Positions 1-7,848 of a stretch of 64,000 bases of DNA are shown here, one piece after another. Location: NCBI RefSeq assembly GCF_026339735.1, contig NZ_JAPEQG010000002.1, forward strand, positions 1,177,703 through 1,241,702, given 5' to 3'. The position numbers were made by a program, and so were the translations under genes. The DNA is from Streptomyces sp. NBC_01669. Its GTDB lineage: Bacteria; Actinomycetota; Actinomycetes; Streptomycetales; Streptomycetaceae. Positions within the stretch are counted from its first letter, which is position 1, and the number at the start of each line of letters is the position of its first letter. The notes below the pieces were generated by a model. The model did no database searches and was not told where the DNA came from. It was given only the letters and a program-made list of their open reading frames with translations.

Positions 1-461
1 CGGAAGCACTCACGCCACACCGGTGCCAAGTCTGGTACGAATAGGTTAGAGACCGGATGGAATAGGACGTCGAATGTTGCGTCGCCGAAGGCGCTGAGGT
101 CGCGCATGTCGCCTAGGACGGTGCGCAGCTCGAGTCCGTCGCGCGCCGCCACCATCTGGTCCTGGCCGAGCTGGCGGGGTGAGTTGTCGAATACGGTGAC
201 CCGCGCCCCTGCGGCGGCGAGGATCGGACCCTGCTGGCCACCGCCGGAGGCCAGGCACAACACGTCCTTGCCGGTCAGGTCCGTCGGCAGCCAGGAGCGG
301 TCGACTGGCTCACGCCCGATGAGAACAATCGACCAGTCGCCCATGCGGGCGCGCTCGACATCCTCAGCACTCACCGGCCTCGACCACTCGTTGCCCTCTT
401 GGACATACTTGTCCCAGGCTGCCCGATTGTGGGCAACGGGGTCGACAACAATGTCCTGCAC
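1..461 (-). CDS. class I SAM-dependent methyltransferase, 3' part outside window
   Basis: The minus strand reads 153 codons from a GTG at 461 to the window edge without a stop. An AGGGAG ribosome site lies 6 nt upstream of that GTG. The visible part starts VQDIVVDPVAHNRAAWDKY and carries a glycine-rich motif I (VLCLASGGGQQGP, about residues 70-82), followed by an acidic strand end (VTVFDNS) and a motif with LGDMRDLSAF and FDVLFHPVSN. This is the N-terminal SAM-binding half of a Rossmann-fold methyltransferase. The substrate-defining C-terminal half is off the window, so the target is unknown. The next gene upstream is an ISL3 fragment, so its promoter region of about 200 bp is bounded by mobile DNA. 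Confidence 0.85.
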   Translation of the reverse strand, partial: MQDIVVDPVAHNRAAWDKYVQEGNEWSRPVSAEDVERARMGDWSIVLIGREPVDRSWLPTDLTGKDVLCLASGGGQQGPILAAAGARVTVFDNSPRQLGQDQMVAARDGLELRTVLGDMRDLSAFGDATFDVLFHPVSNLFVPDLAPVWRECF

Positions 462-691
462 GTTTAACTCCCTGCTACAGCCGAGCGGACACCTGCGGTA
501 CTGACAGTTCGGTGCCGCTAGCCAACACGATTGCAGGGTGCGGGCTCAACCAAATTAGCGGGCATCGAGGTGTCCACGGGCTCGACGGGTGGTCGCGCAG
601 CGGGTGCGTAAGCGCGGGTCTGTACGGTGAACGGCCCTGTCTCATATTCGGTGGTGACGTAGAGTTGTGAGGGGTCGTTGACATCAGTGTG

Positions 692-1278
692 ATGGATGTC
701 AACGAGCTTGTGCAGACGGTGTTTTCGGGACTGTCCCCGCTGGTCATCGAGGATGTGGCCGCCGAGGGTGAGCGGATCGTGGTGCGGGCACGGACTCCGA
801 AGGACACCGCGGTCTGCCCGATATGCGGGGCCTCGTCGGGACGCGTGCATGGCTATTACTGGCGGACCGTGGCCGACATACCGGTCGACGGTCGACGGGT
901 GGTGGTCCGCGTACGGGTGCGGCGCCTTGTGTGCCCCACGCGCGGCTGCCGCCACACCTTCCGCGAGCAGGTGCCCGGAGTCCTGGAGCGATACCAGCGA
1001 CGCACAGCCCCTCTGACCAGGCAAGTCAAGGCCGTGGTCAAAGAGTTAGCGGGCCGGGCTAGAGCACGCCTGCTGGCGATACTCGCGATGGGTCTCTCGC
1101 GTCACACGGCCCTGCGCACCCTGCTGCGCATCCCGTTGCCCACCGGACGGGTGCCCCGCGTGATCGGCGTCGACGACTTCGCTCTGCGCCGGCGGCACCG
1201 CTACGCCACCGTGGTGATCGACGCCGAGACCCATGAGCGGATCGACGTGCTGCCCGACCGCACGGCCGAGACTGCGGG
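692..1278 (+). pseudogene. ISL3-family transposase, N-terminal fragment
   Basis: This reading frame begins at ATG 692 (or GTG 689) and shows the ISL3 N-terminal zinc-binding region (CPICG at about residues 41-45, then CPTRGCRHTF) and the following HTH and start of the DDE domain (VIGVDDFALRRRHRYATVV). In the family this position is followed by the rest of the catalytic domain, to about 400-550 residues. Here homology stops at DRTAE and the frame runs into the terminal inverted repeat of the IS3 element at 1279. The element is therefore an inactive remnant, truncated by the adjoining IS3 element. No right end was found on the other side of the IS3 insertion, so deletion accompanied or followed it. 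Confidence 0.85.
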
Positions 1279-1348
1279 TGAAGCTCCCCCTTTGACCTGG
1301 ACAGCCTGATACTGGGACGGAAGGTCCCGGAGGAAGCAGTTACAGGCA

Positions 1349-1654
1349 GTGAGCAAGAAGAGCAATATGAGCAAGCGGTATACGGCGGAGTTCAAGCGGG
1401 ATGCCGTTGCGCTGGCGTTGTCGTCGGACAAGACGGTCACCGAGGTCGCCCGGGACCTGGGGGTGAGCCCGGAGGGTCTGCGAGGCTGGGTGAAGCAGGC
1501 CAAGGTCGACCGGGGCGAGGGGTCTGCCGGGGCTCTGACCAGCGCCGAGCGCGAAGAACTCGCCCAGTTGCGGCGCAAGGTCCGCGAGCTCGAGAAGACG
1601 GTCGACATCCTGGGAAAAGCGACCGCCTTCTTCGCGCAGGACAAGATGAGGTAG
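1349..1654 (+). CDS. IS3 OrfA (HTH transposase subunit)
   Basis: A 101-residue protein with an N-terminal helix-turn-helix (YTAEFKRDAVALALSSDKTV, then VARDLGVSPEGLRGWV) followed by a leucine-zipper-like segment (REELAQLRRKVRELEKTVDI). This is the standard IS3 OrfA layout, which binds the terminal repeats. The frame ends at TAG 1652-1654, just after the frameshift site used to make OrfAB. ATG 1349 is in frame with another ATG at 1367 (MSKRYTAEF), and the latter could be the real start. Confidence 0.9.
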   Translation: MSKKSNMSKRYTAEFKRDAVALALSSDKTVTEVARDLGVSPEGLRGWVKQAKVDRGEGSAGALTSAEREELAQLRRKVRELEKTVDILGKATAFFAQDKMR

Positions 1655-2568
1655 ACACCGCCACGCGGTGCCGCTTCATCGACGCGGAGAAGGCATCGGG
1701 CGGCAATCCCGCCGGTCACAGCGTTGCGCTGCTGTGCCGTGCGCTGGGAGTGCCGCGCTCGACTTACTACGCGCACCGGGCGACGGCGTCGGCGCGTCGA
1801 GCCGCGTGGCGCGAGGAGGAGCGCCTCGTGAACGAGATCCGAGTACTCCATGCCGGGTCACGCGGCGCCTACGGGGTCCCGCGGATCCACGCCGCCCTGC
1901 GGCGGGCCGGGCGGATCATGAACCTGAAGAAGGTCGAGCGGCTGATGCGCAAGCACCGGATCGTCGGGATCACCCGCCGCCGGCGTCGGGGGCTGACCCG
2001 GCAGGCGAAGCGGGCGGTGTTCGCCGCCGATCTGATCGTTCGGGACTTCACCGCAACCCGCCCCGGGATGCGGCTGGTCGGTGACATGACCGAACTCGTC
2101 ACGCTGGAAGGGAAGTTGTATCTGGCGACCTGCATCGATCTCGCGACGCGGGAGGTGATCGGCTGGGCGATGGCCGACCACCACCGCGCCGAGCTGCCGG
2201 TCGCAGCCCTGCGGATGGCGGCCGGACGCGGCACTCTGGAGGACGGCTGCATCATGCATACCGACCGCGGCAGCGAATACACGAGTGACGAATTCCGCAC
2301 GGAGATACGGAAGTTGCGCATGAGGCAGTCGATGGGGCGTGTCGGTTCTTGTTACGATAACGCTGCCGCGGAAAGCTGGTTCGCCGTTCTCAAAGCGGAG
2401 ATCGGAACCACCGTCTGGGAGACCCGCGAGGCCGCTCGGGCCGATGTCTTCCGTTACATCGAGATCGAGTACAACCGCAGCCGACTCCGCAGGCACCCCG
2501 AGTACGGGTACGTCACCCCGCTCGAAACGAGGATCTTGCTCAGGCAGGACCTCACCCCCGCAGCCTAA
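1349..2568 (+). CDS. IS3 OrfAB transposase made by -1 frameshift
   Basis: OrfB lies in the -1 frame relative to OrfA. Slipping at 1612-1618 (G GGA AAA in the zero frame) yields a continuous fusion reading GKSDRLLRAGQDEVDTATRC and then RFIDAEKA, typical of IS3 OrfAB junctions. The OrfB part contains the HTH_21 region (HAGSRGAYGVPRIHAALRR) and an rve core with its DDE triad: D in VGDMTELV, D in MHTDRGSEYTS, and E in NAAAESWFAVLKAE. The product should be the active transposase. OrfB alone has an in-frame ATG at 1750 but lacks the preceding residues, so the fusion is the likely functional form. Confidence 0.8.
1612..1618 (+). other. programmed -1 ribosomal slippery heptamer GGGAAAA
   Basis: In the OrfA frame the sequence reads CTG GGA AAA GCG, so 1612-1618 fits X XXY YYZ (G GGA AAA). 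The -1 frame is open from here through OrfB, and the OrfA stop lies 34-36 nt downstream of the site. This is the expected position in an IS3 element. Confidence 0.7.
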
Positions 2569-2602
2569 AAACCCGCTGTCCAGGCCCCAGGGGGAACTTC
2601 AG

Positions 2603-3518
2603 GCTGCGCCGGCTCCTGCTGCTGGTGCGTCCCGACACGATCTTGCGATGGCACCGCGACCTGCTCAAACAGCGCCATGCCGTCACGTGCGCACCGAGGC
2701 GGCGGGGGCGCCCACCCACAGTCCGCTCGATCCGCAGCCTGGTCTTGCGCCTGGCACGCGAGAACAGCTCCTGGGGGTACCGCCGCATCCACGGTGAGCT
2801 CGCGGCGCTCGGCATCAAGGTCGCCGCCTCCACCGTCTGGGAGATCCTCAAGGAGCACGGCATCCCGCCCGCCCCCGAACGCGAAGGCACGACCTGGGCC
2901 GACTTCCTGCGCAGCCAGGCCGACGCGCTCCTCGCCTGCGACTTCTTCGAGACCCGCACCCTGGCCGGGGCACGCCTGTACGTTTTCGCCGTCATCGAGC
3001 ACACCACCCGCAGGATCCGGATCCTGGGCGCCACCGCACACCCCACCGCGGACTGGGTGGTACAGCTCGGACGCAATCTCGCCATGGATCTCCAGGACGC
3101 GGGCAGCCAGGCCAGGTTTTTGATCCGCGACCGGGACCGGAAGTTCACACAGGCCTTCGACGCCGTGCTCGCCGACGCCGGGCCGGAGGTCGTCGCCAGC
3201 GGTGTCCGGATGCCCCGAATGAACTCCATCATGGAGCGCTGGATACAGACCTGCCGCAGGGAGCTGCTGGACCGCACCTTGATCTGGAACCAAAGCCACC
3301 TCCTGCACGTGCTCCAAGAGTTCGAATCGTTCTACAACGGGCATCGGCCGCACCGGCCCCTCGGCCAAGCCGCCCCGCTCCGCCCGCTACCTGAACCGAT
3401 CACCGAACCAGGACAGATCGCACATCTGGAGGTCCACCGACGAGACCGGCTCGGCGGAACCCTGCATGAGTACCAACATGCCGCCTGAGCAGGTCGGATG
3501 ATTAATCGGCACCCGCAC
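2603..3518 (+). pseudogene. rve-type IS transposase, 5'-truncated copy
   Basis: From 2603 the DNA is nearly identical to the intact copy at 20.6-21.8 kb, starting inside its coding region (RRLLLLVRPDTILRWHRD) and running through the stop at 3488 to the right terminal repeat ending near 3518 (ATGATTAATCGGCACCCGC). The first ~65 codons and left end are missing where the IS3 element abuts. The DDE residues are present: D in ACDFFETRT, D in FLIRDRDRKF and E in MERWIQTCRRELL. An in-frame ATG at 2625 could still give a 287-residue protein, but without the left end the copy cannot move by itself. Confidence 0.85.
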
Positions 3519-3569
3519 GGCCGCTGCGCCTGGTGCTCGCGTGCCTGCGCCACCTGCAGTGCACCCCGA

Positions 3570-3790
3570 GGCGTTGTCAACTTGACCAGTCGGTGTCTGG
3601 CTGAGGGTGTGTGTGGCCGTGGAGGGGCCGGGCGGCGGTCCTTGTGTCAGGCCGCGGTAGGCAGGGCGGTCGCATCTGTGATCCGGTTCCAGATGGTGAA
3701 GCGGACGGTCATCTCGGCGCGGTACTCAGCTGCGGTCATGAGGTGGCGTCGGGGCCGGAAAAACGCTGCTCCGCGCAGCTCCGGCACGTT
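3570..3790 (-). pseudogene. IS6-family transposase, C-terminal remnant
   Basis: On the minus strand, codons ending at TGA 3647 read FRPRRHLMTAAEYRAEMTV and then RFTIWNRITDATALP. This matches the C-terminus of the IS6 transposase at 6.2-6.9 kb. An IS6-like terminal repeat (GGCGTTGTCAACTTGAC) starts at 3570. Homology disappears beyond about 3790, where it joins the tail of the membrane protein gene. Confidence 0.75.
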
Positions 3791-4202
3791 CCTGGAACAG
3801 CTCAGATGCTGAGGCGAACGCAGCCACGCCGGAGAGTGCGACCATGCCGATGTTCAGGACTACGTCGGGCCCGAAACTCTGGGTGGACATGTTCAGCAGA
3901 GCTCCAACAATGACTGAACATTCGATGAGGGCGACAGTTCCTAGAAGTGAGAATTTGCCCCATCGAGGGGCTCGCTCCCATTTCCTTGGAAGCGCGAGCA
4001 GCAGTGCGCCTGCAAGAAGCACGATCAGGACTGCCCACGCCACCAGTCGATAGAATTCTGATTCGCCTGTCGGGGGTTCCGTATGGTCGATGACAGAAGT
4101 GTCTTCGAGCATGATGGCAATCACGATTTTCGCGAGCACCACATATGCTATCTGGAGGAAGATCACTCCTGCAGCGATCCGTCGGATAATTTTAGATTTC
4201 AC
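3726..4202 (-). CDS. small multi-pass membrane protein with IS-derived C-terminus
   Basis: GTG 4202 is the chosen start: an AGGAG ribosome site lies about 6 nt upstream, and it overlaps the stop of an upstream open frame (GTGA), suggesting translational coupling. The 158-residue product begins VKSKIIRRIAAGVIFLQIAY and has about four hydrophobic segments (roughly residues 8-28, 50-68, 83-100 and 108-128), so it should sit in the cytoplasmic membrane. The last ~20 residues (AGAARSSVFPAPTPPHDRS) are read out of frame through the abutting IS6 remnant, so the original C-terminus has been lost. No family was recognised and the function is unknown. Confidence 0.55.
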   Translation of the reverse strand: MKSKIIRRIAAGVIFLQIAYVVLAKIVIAIMLEDTSVIDHTEPPTGESEFYRLVAWAVLIVLLAGALLLALPRKWERAPRWGKFSLLGTVALIECSVIVGALLNMSTQSFGPDVVLNIGMVALSGVAAFASASELFQERAGAARSSVFPAPTPPHDRS

Positions 4203-4385
4203 CTGTTGCTCCTGACGAGGTTGCCGCCCTTGAAGATCCACAGCTTTCCGTGCCTCTGGGCGGCCTGGCAAGCGTCACGAACCTTCGTGCCAGCCATCCG
4301 GCAGGGGGAAATCTCCGTCCCGGCACGGTGCGCGACGGCTGGCGGAAAGCCCCTGCCGTCCGGGGCGCGCCGCTGCGACCGGTCG

Positions 4386-4617
4386 TCAGCCGACCCAGCC
4401 GATCTCGCCGACCTCGATCGCCCCGGCAGGGTGGGGCATGTATTGGATCCAGCAGCGCCTCCCGAACGCCTCACGGATCTCCTCCACGGATCCGGGATCT
4501 CGGACGTCGGGGCCATGCCTGCGGTTCCATCCGCGCGACCTCCACGAGCGCCATCACCTCCCGGCGTGCCCGGTCGTCCGGCAGCTGCGCCAGCACTTCG
4601 ACCGCCAACTCCTCCAT
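4386..4617 (-). pseudogene. small hypothetical protein split by a frameshift
   Basis: The minus strand from ATG 4617 reads MEELAVEVLAQLPDDRARRE and then VMALVEVARMEPQAWP. After that the coding sense continues in another frame as VEEIREAFGRRCWIQYMPHP and then AGAIEVGEIGWVG, ending at TGA 4386. The two halves look like one compact ~75-residue protein whose C-terminus has the strand pattern of small RelE/ParE-like actinobacterial proteins. That family assignment is only a guess. A 1-2 nt indel near 4510-4520 would explain the break; a two-gene overlap is less likely. It is too short to stand out as an ORF in any one frame. Confidence 0.4.
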
Positions 4618-4676
4618 CTGCGATAGTCCGTCAGCGTGCGCGGTTGTCCGCTGCTATGCGTCGGCATTGTCACGCA

Positions 4677-4969
4677 GTTACTGACTTCGGCGTCTTGGGG
4701 TCTGGGTCTGAGTCGGGACTGGTGACGCGGTCCGTCCGGGCTGGTACGTCGAAGGCATGCGGTATCCGGATGGGGGCGGGCTGACCGCCGAGCAGCGCAA
4801 GCGCCGGGAAGAGGTGCGGATGCGGGCCGTTGACCTCTTCGAGGAGGACGGGGAAGTCCCGTGCACCGCACGGGAGTTACTGGTGGGTGAGTAGTCGGTC
4901 TACCAGTGGCGCCGTAGCTGGAGGACGGGCGGACCTGAGGTGCTGTGCTCAATCGAGCGCGATCAGTAG
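4677..4969 (+). pseudogene. IS630-family transposase, degenerate N-terminal remnant
   Basis: From ATG 4757 the plus strand reads MRYPDGGGLTAEQRKRREEV, and later ARELLVGE, an in-frame TAG at 4892, then SVYQWRRSWRTGGPE. This is the winged-HTH N-terminus of Streptomyces IS630-type transposases. A terminal-repeat-like sequence (GTTACTGACTTCGGC) at 4677 resembles the one at 5921. The remainder of the gene is absent after about 4967. Confidence 0.65.
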
Positions 4970-5180
4970 CCGAAGAAGTGACGCGACACCTTCCTGACCT
5001 GCACGCACTCCAGCCACCGCCCTTCTGGCCTGCGGGTCAGCGGTCGGCGGCTGTCGTCGCCTGTCATTGTTGAGCCCCCTCGCACGGCCCAGAGACGGCC
5101 CCAGCCGGAGGTATCGGGGTCACGGCCACTCTCGGCTGTTCCCCGGGGGTTGTCGGTACCAGGTGGCAGGATGCCGTGCC

Positions 5181-5825
5181 ATGACCGCACCGATCAGTGA
5201 GTCGTGGACGCGCATCGAGAACTGGCTGGCCGAGCACGCCCCGGCGACCTACGCCGCGCTGGCGCCGCCCGCGGATCCGGCGGACATCGCCGCGACCGAA
5301 CGCACCATCGGCCGGCCGCTGCTGAAGCCCTTGGTGATGTCGCTGCTGCGGCACGACGGTCTCCTCGACCAGCGGGGCTCGCTGCTGCCGGCGTTCTACC
5401 GACCGATGAGCGCACGCGAGATCACGGCTGCGTGGCACCTTCTCACCGGCTTCTACGACCAGTGCATGGCGGATGAGAAGGGAGACGAGGCGGACTACGA
5501 CTTCATGAAGATCGGGTCCAGCAGCGTCCTCTACGGACACCCGCAGTTGATCCCCATCGCGCGGGACCTCGGCGGGGGTCACCTCGTACTGGACCACCGT
5601 CCCGAGATCGACCGGGGGCGTGTCCACGAAGCCGAGGCCGTGGAAGGCATCATGCGCGTATCACACGAAATGTGGACGTCCCTGCCGATGCTCATGGAGG
5701 CGATCGCCACGTCTCTCGAGACCAACCAGCCCCTCAACGACTACACGCCCGTAGTGGACGAGGAGCAGAGGCTGGACTGGAACTTCATACCGCTGCGCAG
5801 TGACCGGACCTTGCATCGGTCATGA
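5181..5825 (+). CDS. SMI1/KNR4 (SUKH) family protein
   Basis: A 214-residue protein starting MTAPISESWTRIENWLAEHA. The pattern is that of the SUKH/SMI1-KNR4 superfamily: an N-terminal helix (SWTRIENWLAEHAP), an early ADIAATERTIGRPL segment where the family has its IxxxExxLG-type motif, LRHDGLLD, LPAFYRPMSAREI, and a late GHLVLDHRPEI strand. SUKH proteins commonly act as cytoplasmic immunity proteins against toxins of contact-dependent or polymorphic toxin systems, but many Streptomyces copies are orphans. No toxin gene is adjacent; IS630 debris lies on both sides. ATG 5181 is preferred over an in-frame start 114 nt upstream because the domain begins here; the ribosome site is weak. Confidence 0.75.
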   Translation: MTAPISESWTRIENWLAEHAPATYAALAPPADPADIAATERTIGRPLLKPLVMSLLRHDGLLDQRGSLLPAFYRPMSAREITAAWHLLTGFYDQCMADEKGDEADYDFMKIGSSSVLYGHPQLIPIARDLGGGHLVLDHRPEIDRGRVHEAEAVEGIMRVSHEMWTSLPMLMEAIATSLETNQPLNDYTPVVDEEQRLDWNFIPLRSDRTLHRS

Positions 5826-5899
5826 CACAGCAGCGGATAGTGAGGTCGGTGGAGCTGCTTCGGGGCGAGTGATCACGGCTCCGTAACCTTCCGGAGAGT

Positions 5900-5921
5900 C
5901 GGGCAGTCCGTGGACTGCCCG
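5900..5921 (+). terminator. hairpin downstream of the SUKH gene
   Basis: A perfect 10-bp stem (CGGGCAGTCC / GGACTGCCCG) with a minimal loop lies 75 nt after the SUKH stop codon. There is no T run. It could serve as a transcription terminator or be part of the adjoining IS630 end. Confidence 0.4.
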
Positions 5922-6128
5922 TTACCTGACTTCGGCATATCTGGGTCAGTTCGGTCTGTCGAGAGCGAGGCCGGTCCCGGCGAGGAATCCGCCGAGGATG
6001 GTGTGCCGGTACTGCAGTGCTTTGAGTCGCCTGCGGAGCAGGGTCTCCAGCTCGCTGAGGGTGCGGGCGGCCAGGTTGGCCAGGCTCCGCTTGATATGCG
6101 CCCACAGGCCCTCGACCGGCGTTGTCAC
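5921..6128 (-). pseudogene. IS630-family transposase, C-terminal remnant
   Basis: Minus-strand codons 6128-5946 read PVEGLWAHIKRSLANLAART and end FLAGTGLALDRPN. This is the last segment of an IS630 DDE transposase, with the NPVEGLW-type glutamate region. The IS end GTTACCTGACTTCGGC follows at 5921. The 5' part was lost at the boundary with the IS6 element (6118). Confidence 0.75.
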
Positions 6129-6984
6129 GTTGACTGACCGGCGTGGGATGATCTTCGTGGAGGTCGTATCGGGGAGGGGACTGCTCGTGTCGTCCGTGTC
6201 GCCGTCGTACCCGGGGGCACCGGTACGACGTCGAGATCATCTCCCACTGCGTGTGGCTGTACCACCGGTTCCCGCTGTCGTTCCGGGAGGTCGAGGAACT
6301 GATGCTCGAGCGCGGCGTGGTCGTCTCCTACGAAACCGTCCGGCGGTGGTGCCTGAAGTTCGGTCAGGCCTACGCCAACGCGCTGCGTCGCCGGCGTCCC
6401 TGTCCCGGCGACAAATGGCACCTGGACGAGGTCTTCATTAAGATCAACGGTGAGCTGAAGTACCTGTGGCGCGCGGTGGACCAGGACGGCAACGTGCTGG
6501 ACATCCTCGTGCAGAACAGACGCGACAAGGCCGCGGCCAGGCGTTTCTTCCGCAAGCTCCTCAAGAAGACCCGCTCGGTGCCGCGGGTGGTGGTCACGGA
6601 CAAGCTCCGCAGTTACGGGGCCGCCCACCGCGAGGTGATGCCTTCCGTCGAGCACCGCTCCCACAAGGGCCTCAACAACCGGGCCGAGAACTCCCACCAG
6701 CCGACCCGGCAACGAGAACGCGCCATGAAGGGCTTCCGCAGCGTCGGCGGAGCCCAACGGTTCCTGTCCGCGTTCAGCGACATCTCACCCCACTTCCGAC
6801 CCCGACGCCACCTGATGACCGCCACCGACCACCGCGCCGAAATGACCGTCCGCTTCGCGATCTGGGAACAGATCACCGGCACCGCCGGCCAGCCCGCCAC
6901 GGCCTGAGCGCGGAGCCGGAACCCGACCCCAGCACGCCCCGACGCCCCGCCAAGCGCCAACACCCTCGACAACGTGACAACGCC
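6118..6984 (+). mobile_element. IS6-family insertion sequence
   Basis: The element is bounded by a perfect 15-bp inverted repeat (GGCGTTGTCACGTTG at 6118-6132, and its complement at 6970-6984). At 867 bp with a single transposase gene it fits the IS6 family, which moves by replicative cointegrate formation. It joins an IS630 remnant on the left to a broken recombinase gene on the right, so it may mark a past deletion or cointegrate junction. Confidence 0.85.
6196..6907 (+). pseudogene. IS6-family transposase with N-terminal frameshift
   Basis: From GTG 6251 the protein reads MWLYHRFPLSFREVEELMLE, with the IS6 core (DKWHLDEVFIKINGELKYLW, then DILVQNRRDKAAARRFF and VTDKLRSYGAA) and the DDE residues in place: D of HLDEVF, D of VTDK, and E of NRAENSH. 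The expected N-terminal residues (VSPSY...GHRYDVEIISHC) lie upstream from GTG 6196 but in another frame, because a run of five G (about 6213-6217) is one base too long. The element is probably inactive unless initiation at 6251 suffices. Confidence 0.75.
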
Positions 6985-7702
6985 TGCGCAGGCTCACCGC
7001 GACCTGCTGGCGCTCTCATCCCGACAGGCCGGATACCACCGCCTCAATGTGGTCAGTCGTGATCTTTCGCAGAGTGGTCACGCCGGCGGCTGTCCACGTG
7101 GTGAGGACGGGTTCAATGTGGGCGAGGTAGCGGCGAATGCTGCGGTAATCGCGGACCTCGCCCTCGCGGCGCCCCTGGCTGCGCAGAAGGGTCACCCATG
7201 CGTGGATCTCGCTGGCGAGCGGGTCCGGGAGGACACTGATCGCGACCTGGATCCATGCGAGATTCACGTCCTGGCGGCGGTCCGGATCATCAATGAGCAG
7301 ACCATGAGAACGGAGGAACTGACAGACCGGCTTCGCCGTGAGAGTCGCAGAACAACTGACCAAATCGTGGACATCGCGCTCCAGGATGGCGTTCTCAGCG
7401 CCGAGCCAGTGCACCAGGATGGTCAGCGTGCGGATGTTCTTGCGGTAGTCAGGCGTCCGGCGATCGAGGATGAGCTGGTCGAACTCCTCGACGAGCCGCC
7501 GAGCTTCCTCCGACAGCGGCAACTCGCCAGGACCTCGGCGCCCCAGGCGGGCCAGCACAGGCGACCAGTCGCGCCGGGGATTGAAGAGCTTTTCCTGCCC
7601 GCGGGCGGCGTGAGGCGCCGCTGTCCCGTCGGCTCCACGGAGCGATTGGTCTCCGATCAATGGCTGAACCCCTGCTGTAGTACTAGAGGGTGCCGACAGC
7701 AA
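6985..7702 (-). pseudogene. tyrosine recombinase/integrase, N-terminal fragment
   Basis: The minus strand codes about 228 residues of a core-binding (SAM-like) region: LPLSEEARRLVEEFDQLILD, then YRKNIRTLTILVHWLG, YRSIRRYLAHIEPVL and TLRKITTDHIEAVVSGLSG. The frame meets TGA at 7016, but in-frame sense continues after it (ERQQVAVSLRR, a common run-on in this family) until the IS6 end at 6984. The catalytic RHRY half is gone. This is evidence that an integrative element or recombinase island once stood here. The 5' start (TTG 7702) is uncertain. Confidence 0.65.
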
Positions 7703-7848
7703 CTCTCCGTTGCTACGAACGTTCGACGGGGTCGATGGGAATTTGGCTATACAACTGATGGAACGGTCGATGTTGATGATCGAACAGTCAACGAAGACTC
7801 GTCACTCAAGGTTTCGTCGTAGTACCGGAGCGACCTAGCCTCAGCTCC

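Larger units (their letters stand above)
1279..2601 (+). mobile_element. IS3-family insertion sequence, apparently complete
   Basis: The element is bounded by imperfect inverted repeats of about 27 bp: the left end begins TGAAGCTCCCCCT at 1279, and the right end, read inward from 2601, begins TGAAGTTCCCCCT. Both share CCTGGACAGC further in. Its 1.32 kb holds orfA and orfB in the usual IS3 arrangement. The bases outside the two ends do not form a 3-bp direct repeat (ggg left, ggc right). The left neighbour is an ISL3 fragment and the right neighbour is an rve-type element lacking its 5' end, so the flanks have been rearranged by deletion since insertion. Confidence 0.85.

Noticed and set aside
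4962..5078. Minus-strand frame ending LTRRPEGRWLECVQVRKVSR, faintly like a PspC-type start
   Set aside because: Too short and diverged to support; probably chance or very old debris.
7703..7848. Possible PhoP (PHO box) site before the phospholipase C gene
   Set aside because: I could not find two well-matched 11-bp direct repeats of the GTTCACC type, so phosphate control is not claimed from sequence.
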